A DNA stretch of 64,000 nucleotides from Lottia gigantea (Eukaryota; Mollusca; Gastropoda; Lottiidae). Under the pieces are notes generated by a model, which saw only the letters and a list, made by a program, of their open reading frames with translations, searched no databases and was not told the DNA's origin. The DNA lies in the NCBI RefSeq assembly GCF_000327385.1, contig NW_008709715.1, positions 1,662,752 through 1,726,751 of the forward strand, given 5' to 3'. Below are positions 46,901-58,130 of this stretch, piece after piece. The position numbers and the translations under genes are program-made. How positions within the stretch are numbered: position 1 is the stretch's first letter; each line of letters begins with the position of its first letter.

Positions 46901-49900
46901 TTCTCAACAAGTTTTTGTATTATTTCATCGGGCTTCATCTTAAAATCATTCCAATCATCAGTATCATCAATAGCGTCTTGATGTTTCTCCACCTGTGTCC
47001 CATACTTAAAAGGCGTTTCAACTTTCTTTGGTACCTTTCTTTGCCTAGCTTCAGGTGACGCAGTACCATTGTTTTCAGCATGCAGTTGTAGGAAGCCACG
47101 TGAAAGTTTGGATTTGATCTTGTCGCTAAGTTTTCCAAATTTCCAGACATTTCTGAGAGTCTTGTGGCATTTGATCTGAGGGATTATCAATCTTTGTATT
47201 TTGTTTTTTTGGTCGAATCTCTTTTGAAGCAGTTTTCCTAACTCGGAGTTTTCAATTCCATTAACTTCTTGCTGTATGTCTTCAAATATATTGGGATAAA
47301 GTGTTCCCAATTCGTGACAATGATAAATAAATTTTTTCCATATCTCTCGACACTGACCTATGCTACAAAGTGCGATTACATCACCGACAACTGCAACATA
47401 GGACTGTGCACGAGTAAAGGCTGTATTCAACATATTTGTATCGGTAAGAAACCCATATTCACCAATCTCTGTATCGTCATTTTTCAAACAATTTGTTATT
47501 GCTGCAGACTTCAAAATGTTTTTTGTTCTTACAGTACTGATAAAAAGTGCTCGGAATTGCTTTCCTGTAAGAAAAAAGTTTTGACGTGTGGCTTTGAGCT
47601 GATTATCAGAAAACTACCATTTAGATGTACGAAAATAGGTTTGAAAAATTAAGGGACTAAAAATAATACAAATTTCGCAAAACGTTTCTTTATACACTAC
47701 ATTTTTTAATCAGCCATACCAAGTTTACGGAGGCGCGGTGTAAGTAAACTACGATTTAGGGATCTGATTGAAATTTGGTATATTGACATTTTGAGATATA
47801 AAATGCAACAATGCTATAAATCTTATATATACTAAATCATTCATATCTAAATTAATCATGTATTCAGGATCAGGATATCTCTATTAATAAGTCAACCTCT
47901 GTATGGCGATGAAGTAGCCTAAATATCTAATTGTCAGGGGCATATCGAGAAAAGGACTTGAGGGGGATGCCAATACGAGTGGTGTCTCTAACTTATGGCC
48001 AGAGACCCGCCAGAAGCCAACGACTTTCAGAAGGCCTAAGCATTTAGAGGGCTAATGGGAGGTCATGGCAAAATGGGACTTTCCTAAATTCGGTACTACT
48101 AATTACAATCGTAAGACTCAACAAACAAATATGACCGTATAGATGACATGGAACTTTTAATTATTGCCTAACTTATCTTCTATGCTTTCTAAATCTGTAT
48201 GAAGAGAAATACTTACCTTGGATGTTATATATTCTCTCCACACTAACTCTACCTAATCTTCTATCTCTTAGCTTGGATCGTATCAAATTTACTTGTTGGG
48301 CATAAGGTGCTACAACTTGAATACTTTCAAGACAAATTTCTCCCCAGGTACGAGGCCAATTCTTAGACATAAATTCGACTCCTTCAGCAATAAGGTCCGC
48401 TTCACTCTCGTTGTAAAACGACGTGCTGTTTTCCTCTTGAATTTCTTGGCCATTCACACAATAAAAGTTCATAGATTCTAAAACGTTAGTACCCCAATCG
48501 CCGGATTTACATATTAGGACGTTTGATCCACCATAAAAGGTATCTGATATAAATTCAAGCAATTTTTTTTCAGATCTGTAGTTTCGATTCAGGAAAAGGT
48601 TGACCATACTGTCATCATCTATAAAAAATCCATTGTAATAATTGTGTAAACGTTCTAATAACGAATGACCAAAACCCTGTTTTTGAGCATCTTTACTGTA
48701 AAGAGTTGGATTCATTTGACGATGATCTCCAGTTAAAACTATACAGGTTTTATCATTAGCTAATGATAGAGGAATAAGAAGTTGGCATTCCAAGGCTTGT
48801 GCTGCTTCATCTATAAATATATGTGTAAATAATTCATTCACGTTCAATGTTGTAAGTTCTATAGCAGTTTCAACAGTTGTTACAATAAGTTTTTTAGATA
48901 AAATATCTTCCTTAGATGGTAAATAAAAAGAGTTGTCTTCTTCTGAATATAGTATATATGGTCGACATGATTCTGGTACTGTCTTTAATCTTCTATCTTT
49001 GTGATATATTCTTAATGTTGAGTTTATCAGCCGTTTTGACTGTAGAAATTCATCTAAATATTTCGTGAAATATATATCAGCTGCACTGAAATTAGAAAAA
49101 CAGTTGGATTTATCAATATTTCAAGGTCGCTTTTAAAATCATTGCCTTCGACATTGCCGAAATACTTCGAAACTGGTTTGTTGATGGAATACGTACTCAC
49201 TCTTTATGTGTTGTTACAGGCAGTAGGTGTATAGAAGATCTGATTCTACATTGCACTACAATGTGCGTTATGCTTATGAAGAGAGCGACAGAATCGATGA
49301 AATTTTGTTTAAATGGTCAACCGACCTGAGCAGGAATAATGGTCTATAGTAAACATAACATACCTATTAGTGAAAGTACAGATTAGTATGCGACATTTCT
49401 TCTCAGTCAGTAATATCTTCGTTGATTCAGCCAAGGTTTCTGTTTTACCTGTACCAAATGGTCCATACACTATCAACGGTGGTGAGTAGTTCTTCTTCTT
49501 TGCGACTATATGTCTTACTGTCTTTAACTGATCTTCTGATAGCCTTCCACCACTAGACAATGTAGAAAAATATATTACATTCAGGCTTAATCTACCCCGT
49601 GATTTACATTTAACAAACCGGAAGTTTGTTGTCATTCAGAGTAACACACTGTGTGGCATTTAAAATAGTGAAGATATTTTTACCTTATCTTGATATCTTC
49701 TTCATTCCAATTAATAACATTTAATTTATTGACAGGAGGAAACACGACATCCATATTCTGAAGAATATCAACAGCATGGTGCATTCTGTAGAACAACCCT
49801 CTGTCCATTTTAAATCTTATATTTACTTGTAGTGTTGTGTTTGGTTTTAAGTCTAAATATGTTACCATTTCAGAACTGAATTTAATAAATATATGGTTTT

Positions 49901-52900
49901 TATGCCTGCCAGAAAACTTTTCCATTCGGACTAAGGGAACTTCATAGACATTATCTGACAGCCTGTAGATGGTTGATTGAATGATGGTTGATTGAATGAT
50001 GGTTGATTGAATGGTGGTTGGTTGAATGATGGTTGATTGTACACTTTCTAACAATAGCCTCCCTTTATCTGTATCTTCACAAAGATCTTCTTGTAAAACA
50101 ATACTTCCAAACAATTCACCATTTTGAGCACAAAGAAACGTCTCTCCTTGTAGTTCATTGGTAATATTTATTTCAGTTTCCATGTTGTATCTGTAGTACA
50201 AATTGTATGTCATGTATTAAGTAGCAATATCTACACTCGAAACATTCTTTATAGTATATTAATTCCTTGTCGAGATTCCTAATAAATACGATTAATTTTC
50301 AAACTAGATGTTGTCGCGAGTTTTTAATCTTATCAAACGGAAACAAAATAAGTGTTTTACTCATCATCAATATAACTATGTTTTAATAATAACGAACGTG
50401 TTTAAGGCTAGACATACAAAAGAGCTCTTTACAGGCTGTGTGTTTAGCCTTCTATGTTAGCAAAATACTTACTGAGAAAGTATTAACTGTCGAGTATATT
50501 CTTCACTGCTTATCAATTTATGCATTTTATGTTTATAATTATATCTATTTATAACAAAACATTCATCGTATTTAGCTTTCATAAAGTCCGCTTTAGATGG
50601 TGGTGGATACCTTTTACTTAAAGAAGCATCATGGTTCGCTGCTTGGTCAATTGATACATCTTCTAATATTACTTCACCAATAGGTTTAACAATACTAGTG
50701 TCTACTAGAACTGATATTTTTTGACTAATGATAATATTATCATCAAATTCTAGAATCATTGTTTGTGCATAAAAGCCTGGTTTGTTTGTTGTAAAATAAA
50801 TGTCAATGTTGAATTTGAGGAGCCCATTATTAATTTCTTCTAGAACTGAATCACTGGTCAGTAGTTGATGTTTAGAATTGTCTTGTGATTTCAGAAAACT
50901 AAATTCTAAACGGTCGTCGTGATCAAGTAAAACAAGGTTTTGAAGTTTCATCTGAAAGTATTTTAAGGTGTAGAAAAACAGCTATGAAATGGTTACATTT
51001 TTACAACAATTCAAAGGAATATTTCCAAACACCTCATAATTTTCAAAGTGACAATCTGTTTGCCGGTCTACCACACCGTTTAGATCGTGAAAAGTCCGTT
51101 CAATTCCAAGAGGTTTCTTTGATGCTTTCTGCTCTAGTTGGTACCACTAACCCCACTAGGTGATAGAAGTTCTTGTTTACGAGTAACTCCCAGGTAAGGA
51201 AAACTAAGACTCAAGGAAAATCGTACACATTGAACCCCCCAATCCACTTTTTGCTTATAATTGTTAACAGAAAGCTTACAATGTTTGAGGTAACAATAAA
51301 TTTCCAAGTTGTTGAATACTTGTCAGTCTGTACTATTTGATGAAAATCTCTATCACATTCAATTGATATGCCAGGGTGGTTTTCCTTCATCTGTAAGAAA
51401 TTATCATTATGATATCTATATACAGCCTTAAAGTCTTAACATTAACAAACACATATTTTGTATTTTCAAAAGCAAGGTGTGAAAGTCGACTACATGTCAT
51501 ATAATGTCATCACAAAAAAAAACAGCTAAAATTGTAGTTTATACTGCGTTTGCAAGCCAATTTTTAAATGTCTTGGCTATGCTTTGGCTTTGTCCATGAC
51601 TAAAAAACGGAAACGGTGTTTTTAAAATAACAACTCAAATGATTTAGTTATAAGATATGGCCACTAAAGTGGCTTTTGTTGTTGGATTACGGGGGCGGGG
51701 GGTAATTCAATTTCATTTACATGTACCTTTAATGATCCAGATGTAATCAGGTTTTGCATCTTTATACATTTATCTACTTCGTCACTTAATTGTTTGTTCA
51801 TTTCTCTCCATCGCTTTCTCGTTTCCCATTCTTGTATTTCTAACTGGCTATGAGCTTCAGGGCAATAATTCAGGCTGGCAGACATATTTGAAAATGAACA
51901 TAACTGTCCATTCATGTGCCTGAAACGAAACAAAAGGCCTTTAAAGGGACAGGTTTGCCATCTGTTTGACCAATCGTACCATAGTCTCGGATTTTCTTTA
52001 GCTAAGATAATCAGTAATAGTGTTTAAGCTCACCAGCAAATTTTGAGCCTTCAAATCCACGTGTGTCCAAAACTATCCGTGTTTTTAATTTAAAATGGCG
52101 GCTCGTCTTTCTTTAGACTCTTCTATTTTAAGAAAAGACATCGATAGAAATAGAAAGAGATATTTGTAATTCGGGTATTTTTTCGATTTGATTCGATTTT
52201 TGTACATTTCAAGTACTTCTGAAGAATTGTCCCTTTAACCATGCATAACAGAAATTGGGTTATTAAAACTAGAAACCGTCTTTCAAACTGTATCTACAAC
52301 TTACTTGTCACACATAGTAAATATACTTAAAGTCCATTTAGGTTGTCTGAAATTCCACTGGCGTAGTTGGTCAAACTTAATGTTATCTAAATGAGTGACT
52401 GAATTGTTGTGGGTTAGTAAATCTTGTTTCGTTTTAAACTGAAGACTACAATCTTCACAGTAATCACCTCTACATTTTACAGATTGTGGCGTTAAAATAT
52501 TCTCAATATTATTTTCTTTGAACATATCTACTGAAATATTTCAAAAACCAAACTGTATTGAGTTAGCAAACATGATTACGCATATAAATGTATAATATGA
52601 ATCCTGGTAAGTTCTAGTGCAGGTGCGTCTGATTTAAAATTCGATAAATGCAAATTGATGCTAGCAGTTTAACCGATACACATACAATTTTACATAATCT
52701 CTCTAAAAATCTATTTAAAGTTATTGGTCAACAATAATAAAATTACTACAAATTTTAATCAGTTTTCTGACCAAATTAGTTCCCATAACTGGAACAGGAA
52801 TAGTGGACATTTTGTTTTTATGAAAATATTGCTCAGAATTGAAAAACTTTCGTTAGGCGATTTGGAATTTAATTACTAAACACTGTAGACATTGAATGAG

Positions 52901-54033
52901 AAACATATCAAGCAATTCAATTATTTTATTTATTATACATTTATAATTTATAAGCGAAAATGGGCCCTAACCATGGTGCAAATGGGCCAAAGCGATGGCG
53001 AACGAAACCAATGCCATAAACCATACTACTCACTGAAGAAAATGCCTTTTTTAGGGGGATACATGACTGTTGACTCTTGTTAGATAACAAATCTTAATCA
53101 ATTTGTTAGCTCGGTATATATGGATATGATTGTGTGAGTCTTGTATCGCAATGAGGGCTATGTTACAATGGAGGTAGAATTGAGGTGTATCTTACCGTAA
53201 ATGGCTAAGTTTTGTGGATTGGTACATTGACTCCAGTTCACCAGGATTTGGTAATCATTAAGATTCCCTTCCAAGGACCAAATGGCAATCTCTTTTTCTG
53301 AATGTCCAAAAAAACAAGCGTTACGACTATAAATACATCTGTCCATATTCTTGCACAATCTGAAGTTTTTGGTTGGTCTTGGAAAAATAGGCGTGAAACC
53401 AGTGGAACCAGCATGTACCAAGAGCCTATTACACATTAAAGTTTGATGCTTTGGACAAATTCCTTCTTGGTTAACAATAGTCACCTTTCTGGATGAAAGA
53501 TAACACTCTTTACAAATGAAGACAAATCTTCCACCAAACATTTTTATAAGACGTTCAAACTGTAAATATTCTCTAAATGCTTTGATATTCAATTTGTTTG
53601 CCTTCTCTAAGTTCCACCAACTCTGTTCAATGGGGTTATGTGGATGTGTACATCTATTACGAAGGCAAGTCATATTATTTACAACAAACTTGCAAAGTGT
53701 ATATGATTTTGCCATCGTAATCCCAGGATATAATCGAATAGATAAATCCCATAACAAAGAGCCTTTGTTCTTAATAGCTATTATGTTACATTTGCAGTAA
53801 GTAGTTGTGTGTGCTATATATCGATGTTTTCCAGAAGAATTATTAATCATGTAGCATTGGTCACAACCAAGACCATAATCCGCCTTCTCTCTGAACGGAA
53901 TAGATTGTGTAAACCATTGCAGATCAGCATGATAATCTATTGTGGTGCGTATAAAGGGTGAACTATTGCGGCGATCTGGTGGTAATCTGTTTCCTAATAC
54001 CTCCTGAACATCATGATTTGTCGTTTCTGCCAT
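34835..54033 (-). CDS. HELZ2: HELZ2-like helicase-exoribonuclease, copy 2 (complete)
   Basis: Minus-strand mirror of copy 1, and apparently intact. Exons in transcript order: 54033-53196, 52530-52305, 51919-51727, 51390-51280, 50951-50473, 50190-49684, 49552-49364, 49085-48217, 47564-43622, 43415-43330, 41933-41685, 39057-38672, 38221-38012, 37423-37202, 36500-36344, 35428-35261, 34998-34835. Lengths sum to 8,997 nt, exactly 2,998 codons plus stop, near the length of vertebrate HELZ2. All junctions are GT-AG with consistent phase. Family role: RNA unwinding coupled to 3'-5' degradation; vertebrate HELZ2 is interferon-induced and was also described as a nuclear-receptor coactivator. Whether this invertebrate homologue is immune-induced is not visible here. 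An acceptor 14 nt upstream of the ATG suggests a leader exon. Confidence 0.9.
35261..43415 (-). CDS. HELZ2: HELZ2-like copy 2, exons 10-16: second Upf1-like helicase
   Basis: Exons 43415-43330 (RVEKAIKFLNRSKRLAEKIA), 41933-41685 (QGPPGTGKTVTG), 39057-38672, 38221-38012 (IIIDEAAMCTEPESMIP, LIGDHKQLQP, QYRM), 37423-37202, 36500-36344 (ILSQYRAQ, ASQG) and 35428-35261 (GSEWDFVIFSTVRS, NVALTRARWGHIIIG). Every exon has the same length as its copy 1 partner (86, 249, 386, 210, 222, 157, 168 nt). Motifs are complete. Introns hold a foldback element (intron 10), a LINE (intron 11), and pearl-like fragments (introns 11, 12 and 14). Confidence 0.9.
35880..36100. repeat. Relative of the 2.3-2.8 kb repeat (intron 15 of copy 2)
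   Basis: GAGAAATTTCTCTTAAATCC, GTACAGAAGGTTTCTTACA and TTTCGACCTACAAAAAAAAC correspond in order to 2585-2815. Non-coding. Confidence 0.5.
36550..37100 (-). mobile_element. Pearl/Helentron-like repeat, family A (intron 14 of copy 2)
   Basis: On the minus strand it starts TTTTTATACACCGTCACCCA with the GTCCGTCCGTCGG block, then three to four internal units, and lacks the GGCAAGCTATC terminus. Confidence 0.65.
38325..38568 (-). mobile_element. Pearl/Helentron-like repeat, family A, 5' piece (intron 12 of copy 2)
   Basis: Minus-strand start TTTTTATACACCCACATGTA, GTCCGTCCGTCGGTCCG, then about one and a half internal units; the 3' end is absent. Confidence 0.6.
39303..39500 (-). mobile_element. 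Pearl/Helentron-like repeat, 3' piece (intron 11 of copy 2)
   Basis: Minus-strand CTGTGGGCGTATATTACCTT, GCCTGGCAAGCTATCTTGAT terminus with a short decayed internal unit. Confidence 0.6.
40390..41580 (-). mobile_element. L1/Tx1-like LINE, 5'-truncated RT and C-terminal region
   Basis: Minus strand, same sense as the host gene, in copy 2 intron 11. In order: LFNLVIEIFLKYIRNDININ (RT palm, before the active site); ITFADDITAFIRDF with the F/Y-ADD catalytic motif; VSGLEINVNKSEVF; NLTIIGKIQIIKTF; IIWNNRNILINKKTVF; and a C-terminal CDFCFSNLETVQHLFISC Cys/His motif typical of L1-type ORF2. The pieces fall in different frames (breaks near 41375 and near 41020/40690), so it is dead. The endonuclease and first RT motifs are missing. 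The 3' untranslated part may extend to about 39850. Confidence 0.8.
42023..42644. mobile_element. Foldback element made of CACCTAGGTG-type palindromes (intron 10 of copy 2)
   Basis: Ends CGGTGATTCGTATACGAC (from 42024) and GTCGTATACGAACCACCG are inverted repeats, continued inward by AATTTTGAATTAAAAAACTG / CAGTTTTTTAATTCAAAATT. The interior repeats a ~50-bp unit with TTTTCACC(T/C)(A/G)GGTGA(A/T)AATT, a perfect short palindrome, and CCAGAATTTT. TA flanks both ends. No coding frame. A related array lies at 54.48-54.77 kb. Confidence 0.75.
43622..47564 (-). CDS. HELZ2: HELZ2-like copy 2, exon 9: helicase 1 end and RNB exonuclease domain
   Basis: A 3,943-nt exon, acceptor CTTACAG, donor GTTAGT. 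It carries the same motif series as copy 1: NTAFTRAQSYVAVVGD, the acidic linker, TIDPPNSMDLDDALS, GIHIADVGHFV, FTSPIRRYFDIIVHRML. The active-site aspartates and arginine are all present. It is six codons longer than copy 1, with small indels including an AEAGGGG stretch and LLSLLSDY. Divergence is patchy: the acidic-linker region is almost unchanged, while the block around KGQQDYVSCSIKQLNDIADA differs heavily from KEKRDYVSYSIQILNKITDV in copy 1. Confidence 0.92.
48217..49552 (-). CDS. HELZ2: HELZ2-like copy 2, exons 7-8: first Upf1-like helicase core
   Basis: Exon 7 (49552-49364, one Lys codon longer than copy 1) has GPFGTGKTETLAE. Exon 8 (49085-48217, 869 nt) has FIDEAAQALE, LTGDHRQMNP, NRNYRSE and VVAPYAQQ. 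Only a few residues differ from copy 1 (for example GFFIDDD versus GVFPDDD). Confidence 0.9.
49684..52530 (-). CDS. HELZ2: HELZ2-like copy 2, exons 2-6: zinc fingers and pre-helicase region
   Basis: Exons 52530-52305 (C2H2 finger, CEDCSLQF...THNNSVTH), 51919-51727 (completes the split CCCH finger; HMNGQLCSFSN ... CPEAH), 51390-51280, 50951-50473 and 50190-49684. Exon 6 carries five IIQST-type 15-nt repeats (about 49965-50040) against three in copy 1, which explains its extra 30 nt. Other exon lengths are identical to copy 1. Confidence 0.88.
53196..54033 (-). CDS. HELZ2: HELZ2-like copy 2, exon 1: CCCH zinc-finger region
   Basis: Starts MAETTNHDVQEVLGN. CCCH finger CKFVVNNMTCLRNRCTHPH (C-x8-C-x4-C-x3-H), the CKEC...CPKH cluster, and a CCCH finger ending ACFFGHSEKEI. 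It ends NWSQCTNPQNLAIY at donor GTAAGA (53195-53194), phase 1, joining exon 2 as V-D-M-F-K. This gives the ancestral exon end missing in copy 1. Confidence 0.88.
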
Positions 54034-54336
54034 TTCACAACCAATTTCTAAAAATCAGATTTTCGTTTGTCAGTAACTGGGTCTGCCATCGTCAAAACCT
54101 ATGACACTTGTGAAAACTATTTGATCATTTGAATATGCTATCAAATATTCGAAGAAATTTTCAATTAAAGCATTCTATTCATCGACTGAAACTGATTAAA
54201 CCATACTAATAAGTCGCGTTTAAATATCCAAAATGAACGGATCGAATATGGTTCGACAAAAAGGGTGGCAGTGTAGTAGGCCGAGTCTCGCAAGAGTCTG
54301 TCAAAATAGCATTGTAAACGCGCCACTGTGCCAAGC

Positions 54337-54388
54337 CCATAGAGTTAAATATATATAGGATATATACATTTTATATTTAACTCTATGG
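54337..54388. repeat. Perfect 17-bp hairpin
   Basis: CCATAGAGTTAAATATA (54337-54353) and TATATTTAACTCTATGG (54372-54388) are exact inverse complements with an 18-nt loop. Confidence 0.8.
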
Positions 54389-54479
54389 CCGAGCTCACTT
54401 ACCCATAAAGTTGTGCGCATGCAAAAAAAGGACCTCCACCTGTGACATGTATTACACCGTGATAGCACAGGACATAATA

Positions 54480-54770
54480 ATATTTCACTTTAAATTTAGA
54501 ATTAAAAACTTTAATTTCAACCTAGGTGATAATGTTTTGCGCCTTGGTGAATATTAGGTGATAATTCCTGTAATAAGTCCCCTATGTGAAAATTGAAGTT
54601 AAAGTAATTCAAAATTACAGGAATAATCACCTAATTTTCAGTAGATGAAAATAATTAAAACCCAGGTGAATAATAAAGTCTTTACTTAAAATTACAGGAA
54701 TTATCACCTAGTTGAAAATGAAAGTTTTTAAGTAAAAGTCAATTTTCACCTAGGTGAACGTTACAAAATT
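54480..54770. repeat. CACCTAGGTG-type palindromic repeats
   Basis: Several copies of (C)ACCTAGGTGA with AATTACAGGAATTATCACCT and TTTTCACCTAGGTGAACGTT, related to the interior of the 42.02-42.64 kb foldback element but lacking its CGGTG ends. Confidence 0.6.
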
Positions 54771-54813
54771 ATTCAACTTCACTGCTGGACCGATTCAAGT
54801 AAAACATTTTATA

Positions 54814-55128
54814 CTAATGATGACGAATGTAGTCCGTGCTATTTTTAGAAATCCCATTATTCTTGGACTTGGAATTTAATGTCTGAAATTGCATTTTCTG
54901 ATTTCTGAAGTATGGCCTGCTGTATGTATTGCTTATGACATTTTGAAAGTCCATTGTTTTTTCGCCTCCACTGACTAGAGAGCAGAGGTGTACTTGAATA
55001 CTCGCCATTCTGGCCCAGTGAAAACAGTGCAGTGTAAATTGTGGACCAAACGGACCAAGAGGACTATTTTTTTGTAAACGCGGTTTAGGATGTTCGGTGG
55101 TCAAGAACGATACCCCCATCTGATTCAT
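54814..55128 (-). other. Unrecognised 104-codon open frame upstream of copy 2
   Basis: An open frame on the copy 2 strand, about 0.8-1.1 kb upstream of exon 1. No domain is recognised. The 3' portion (MQFQTLNSKSKNNGISKNS) has a diverged inverted relative on the plus strand at about 55668-55747 (AAATGCAATTTCGGGCATCA ... GGATTTCTAAAAATATCACG), so this is probably part of a repeat. A leader exon of the HELZ2-like gene is an alternative I cannot exclude. Confidence 0.3.
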
Positions 55129-56339
55129 CGTGTTTTACTGGCGTACTTTTTGTGACACGTATCAGTGGACACCCATTGATCCCGACTCTTATTTCATGTT
55201 AAAGTAGTAAACCTTATAGTATAATTATAACTTACATTCTGAATGAAACAGACACTACGAAATCATTTGCCATCTCTTTCCATGTTAAATCATGTTAATT
55301 AAATTCAACTTCCTATTACTTTATCCAGAAATCTCGTTGAAAACTTTCCAATCGCGTGAAAGCCTGGCCAATACTTAGTTTCTGGACAAAATTCTATCAA
55401 TCTATTCTGAGCTCGTTGAATACGAGAAATCAGTTTAATCGTGATAACATATGCTAAAAATATGACACCACCTTTACAAATGGTAAAGTTGTGCATCATG
55501 TGATGCGCAAACCACCTCTATGACATGACCGATCTATCCTTATTGAAAGTAGATCACTGGGCTACATTTAATCAACATCCGTTTGACTGGGACTACTAAC
55601 AAAAACAACTAATTTCAGAATTATCCTTCCGCCTTTAAATCTGTCATCTCAGACAATCTGAAAGAAAATGCAATTTCGGGCATCAAATTCCAAATCTAAT
55701 CAAAAACCCAGAGAGGGAAGGACAAAGAGGATTTCTAAAAATATCACGTTGCATAACATGTTTTACTGGATCTTATGACAAAATATTAATATCGATAACT
55801 AAAGCACGACAAAAACCAACTCCGTGCTAAGCTCACTTCAACTGCATAGGCCTAGCCTACTAATTGCAGTATAATATACTAATCAATAAAATATAAAATA
55901 ATATTGAGGTATGCAATAGTTATGTAACAGATTTAATGATAAGAATTTAATGACATATGAATGATTTAACTGCAGACATGTGTGCTAATCAATATATATC
56001 AATAAATATTACAAGATGGCCCACACCTAGGCTACCAATACAAACAAAGCTAGCCATACTGATGTTTTAATACCTATGATGACAGTTATCCAAAATTCCA
56101 CGATCATTGTTTATAAAGCCTACTGTTAAAGTGTATACTTTTAAGTATAAACACTATATGGAACACTAAATATTAAATTCAATTCTAGTTCAATTAAAAC
56201 AGTATTCTGTCGGCTACTATATCATAGCAGAAGAAGCTATCCTATATATAGTATTAAAACACAAAGACAGGCTGATATGAAATAATACAACTCAAATGAA
56301 AAACAAGATTAGAAAACAGGATGAATACACTTCAAAAAC
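55129..56339. other. Gene-free AT-rich intergenic sequence
   Basis: Apart from the short inverted similarity at 55668-55747, I recognise nothing here. Confidence 0.4.
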
Positions 56340-56405
56340 AGAGAAAAATGAATGGAATCTTACGTCCTACATTTTTGCACCTGGGCTAATGTTGACGGTG
56401 AAACA
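56340..56405 (-). mobile_element. SINE 3'-end fragment
   Basis: AATGAATGGAATCTTACGTC, CTACATTTTTGCACCTGGGC and TAATG match the 3' end of the SINE at 6799-7138 in the same orientation; the tRNA-like part is missing. Confidence 0.6.
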
Positions 56406-56461
56406 AAGAAGAGAGAGCCGACATATGATATAGGAGAGGCAGAAATGATGACAAATTATAA

Positions 56462-56525
56462 TTATATTGGTTTTATTTGTAATAGTGAGAACTGAATACA
56501 GCTATTACAAATAAAACCAATATAA
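56462..56525. repeat. Perfect 24-bp-arm hairpin
   Basis: Arms 56462-56485 and 56502-56525 are exact inverse complements (left arm starts TTATATTGGTTTTATTTG) around a 16-nt loop, total 64 nt. It resembles a pre-miRNA in size only; flanks do not pair further. Confidence 0.8.
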
Positions 56526-57259
56526 GTTTACCCTTCAACATAACTATAAATCAATGGTATCTAACAATAAAAGTAATTTGACTTACAGGGTAGGTATTTT
56601 CAGATTTAAGGCAAATGGCACATCAAAAACTGGGCATAAAGAATAATCAATATTAGTATTATGCTTTGTAAAATTCTATTTCTACATTCACAATCGATGT
56701 TTAAACGCAGAATAGATCATTATTCAATTCTTGCTGGTAAATAACATACTCCTTTTCAGATATAACTATTATTCGACTATGCACTAAGTAACATTCGACC
56801 CAATTACTTGAATTATTCTTCATTTTATCTTAAATCAATTGCATGCGGTAGCTCGTCATATTATAGTCTGTTTGTATCAACCTGCGACCCATATAATTTT
56901 AGTTCTATCGGCCCTATGATTAATTTATATTATATCAAAATTTGTTATTATATTGATTTTCAACTTAAATTGATTGACTTGAACAGTCAGGTTTGGCTAA
57001 ATTTTGATTCGCATTTCATATTCATTACAATTCGAAATGTTCCGAATAGATCTATCTAGCCCATGGCATTTAAAAAATGTAATATTAATAATAATATTGT
57101 AAAATAAGACACTATAGGCCAAGGCCTACTCTTACTTTACGACTCTTCTGGACACTTGATGCCACTTTTCAATGCTTCTTCATTGTTGCGGTTGATTGTA
57201 AAAAACTTCTGTAATCAGTTCCCTCCCTTGAACTGTTAAAATTGGATGAAAATATTTTC

Positions 57260-57309
57260 ACCAGTTACCTCCCTTGATCTTTTAAAATTGTACAAGGGAG
57301 GTAACTGGT
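57260..57309. repeat. 17-bp hairpin with CAAGGGAGGTAACTGG
   Basis: ACCAGTTACCTCCCTTG (57260-57276) mirrors CAAGGGAGGTAACTGGT (57293-57309). A degenerate extra copy (CAGTTCCCTCCCTTGAACTG) lies at about 57218-57237. The AAGGGAGGTAACT word is, from memory, common in mollusc repeats. Confidence 0.75.
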
Positions 57310-58130
57310 TTCGGGCTTCATTTTGCGTTTACCATTTGATTAATTTATAATATTTACATTTCTACTATCATATCACTCCCTTCATTGCTTCAATAAACCA
57401 ATTACACAAACTAGCGGTTGTCACGCGATACTATGACTTCATCAAAGCACAACAATGACGCAATCTAAGACTTGTGGCAAATTCAAGGAACCGATCATAT
57501 TTAAAGTGAAAATTGTGGTAATAAAAGTATATAAGAATTAAAGGTTGGTCTCACTAGCATTATTTGTGTGTAAACGCAGTGAATTACGCCACAAACATAC
57601 TTAAATGACATCGTCATTTATTCAGTTTATCGCGTGATCGTTTACACACCAAGAATGATTGTGTGTAGTGAGTATACTTAGTATCTTGCTCTTTCAAGAC
57701 TCAACGTCCATGCCCATGGTGTATGGAGCGTTGTTCAAAAATTCTCTTGGAAATAGGATTTTCAGATTGCATTGATAAATTTCAATTTTTGCTAATGATA
57801 GTGAATATTGTAAGGTAAAGAATATCGGAGCTAAGCTAATGCCATAAATATATTAGCTATTGATACACAGATAAGAAGAATATGAGTTGATCCTACACAA
57901 TCATTCATTCACGGTCTGTTATGTTAAAAAAAAACTCTCGATGGGAGAATGGGTAAGCTACTAGTACATAGACTCGACCTTAGAGATAGATTCGACACTA
58001 TCAATCGAATACACCCAATATTGATCACATGATTCTACTTTCACTTCCTTTTCCGCTATGGCTGCAGTTTCCTGAGCACAAATGATGACGATTATGAAGT
58101 TTGTAGTTATGACTCTAGAAATAGGCTGAC

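Noticed and set aside
54814-55128. New protein-coding gene upstream of copy 2
   Set aside because: Low-complexity composition and an inverted relative nearby favour a repeat; listed only as an unrecognised open frame.
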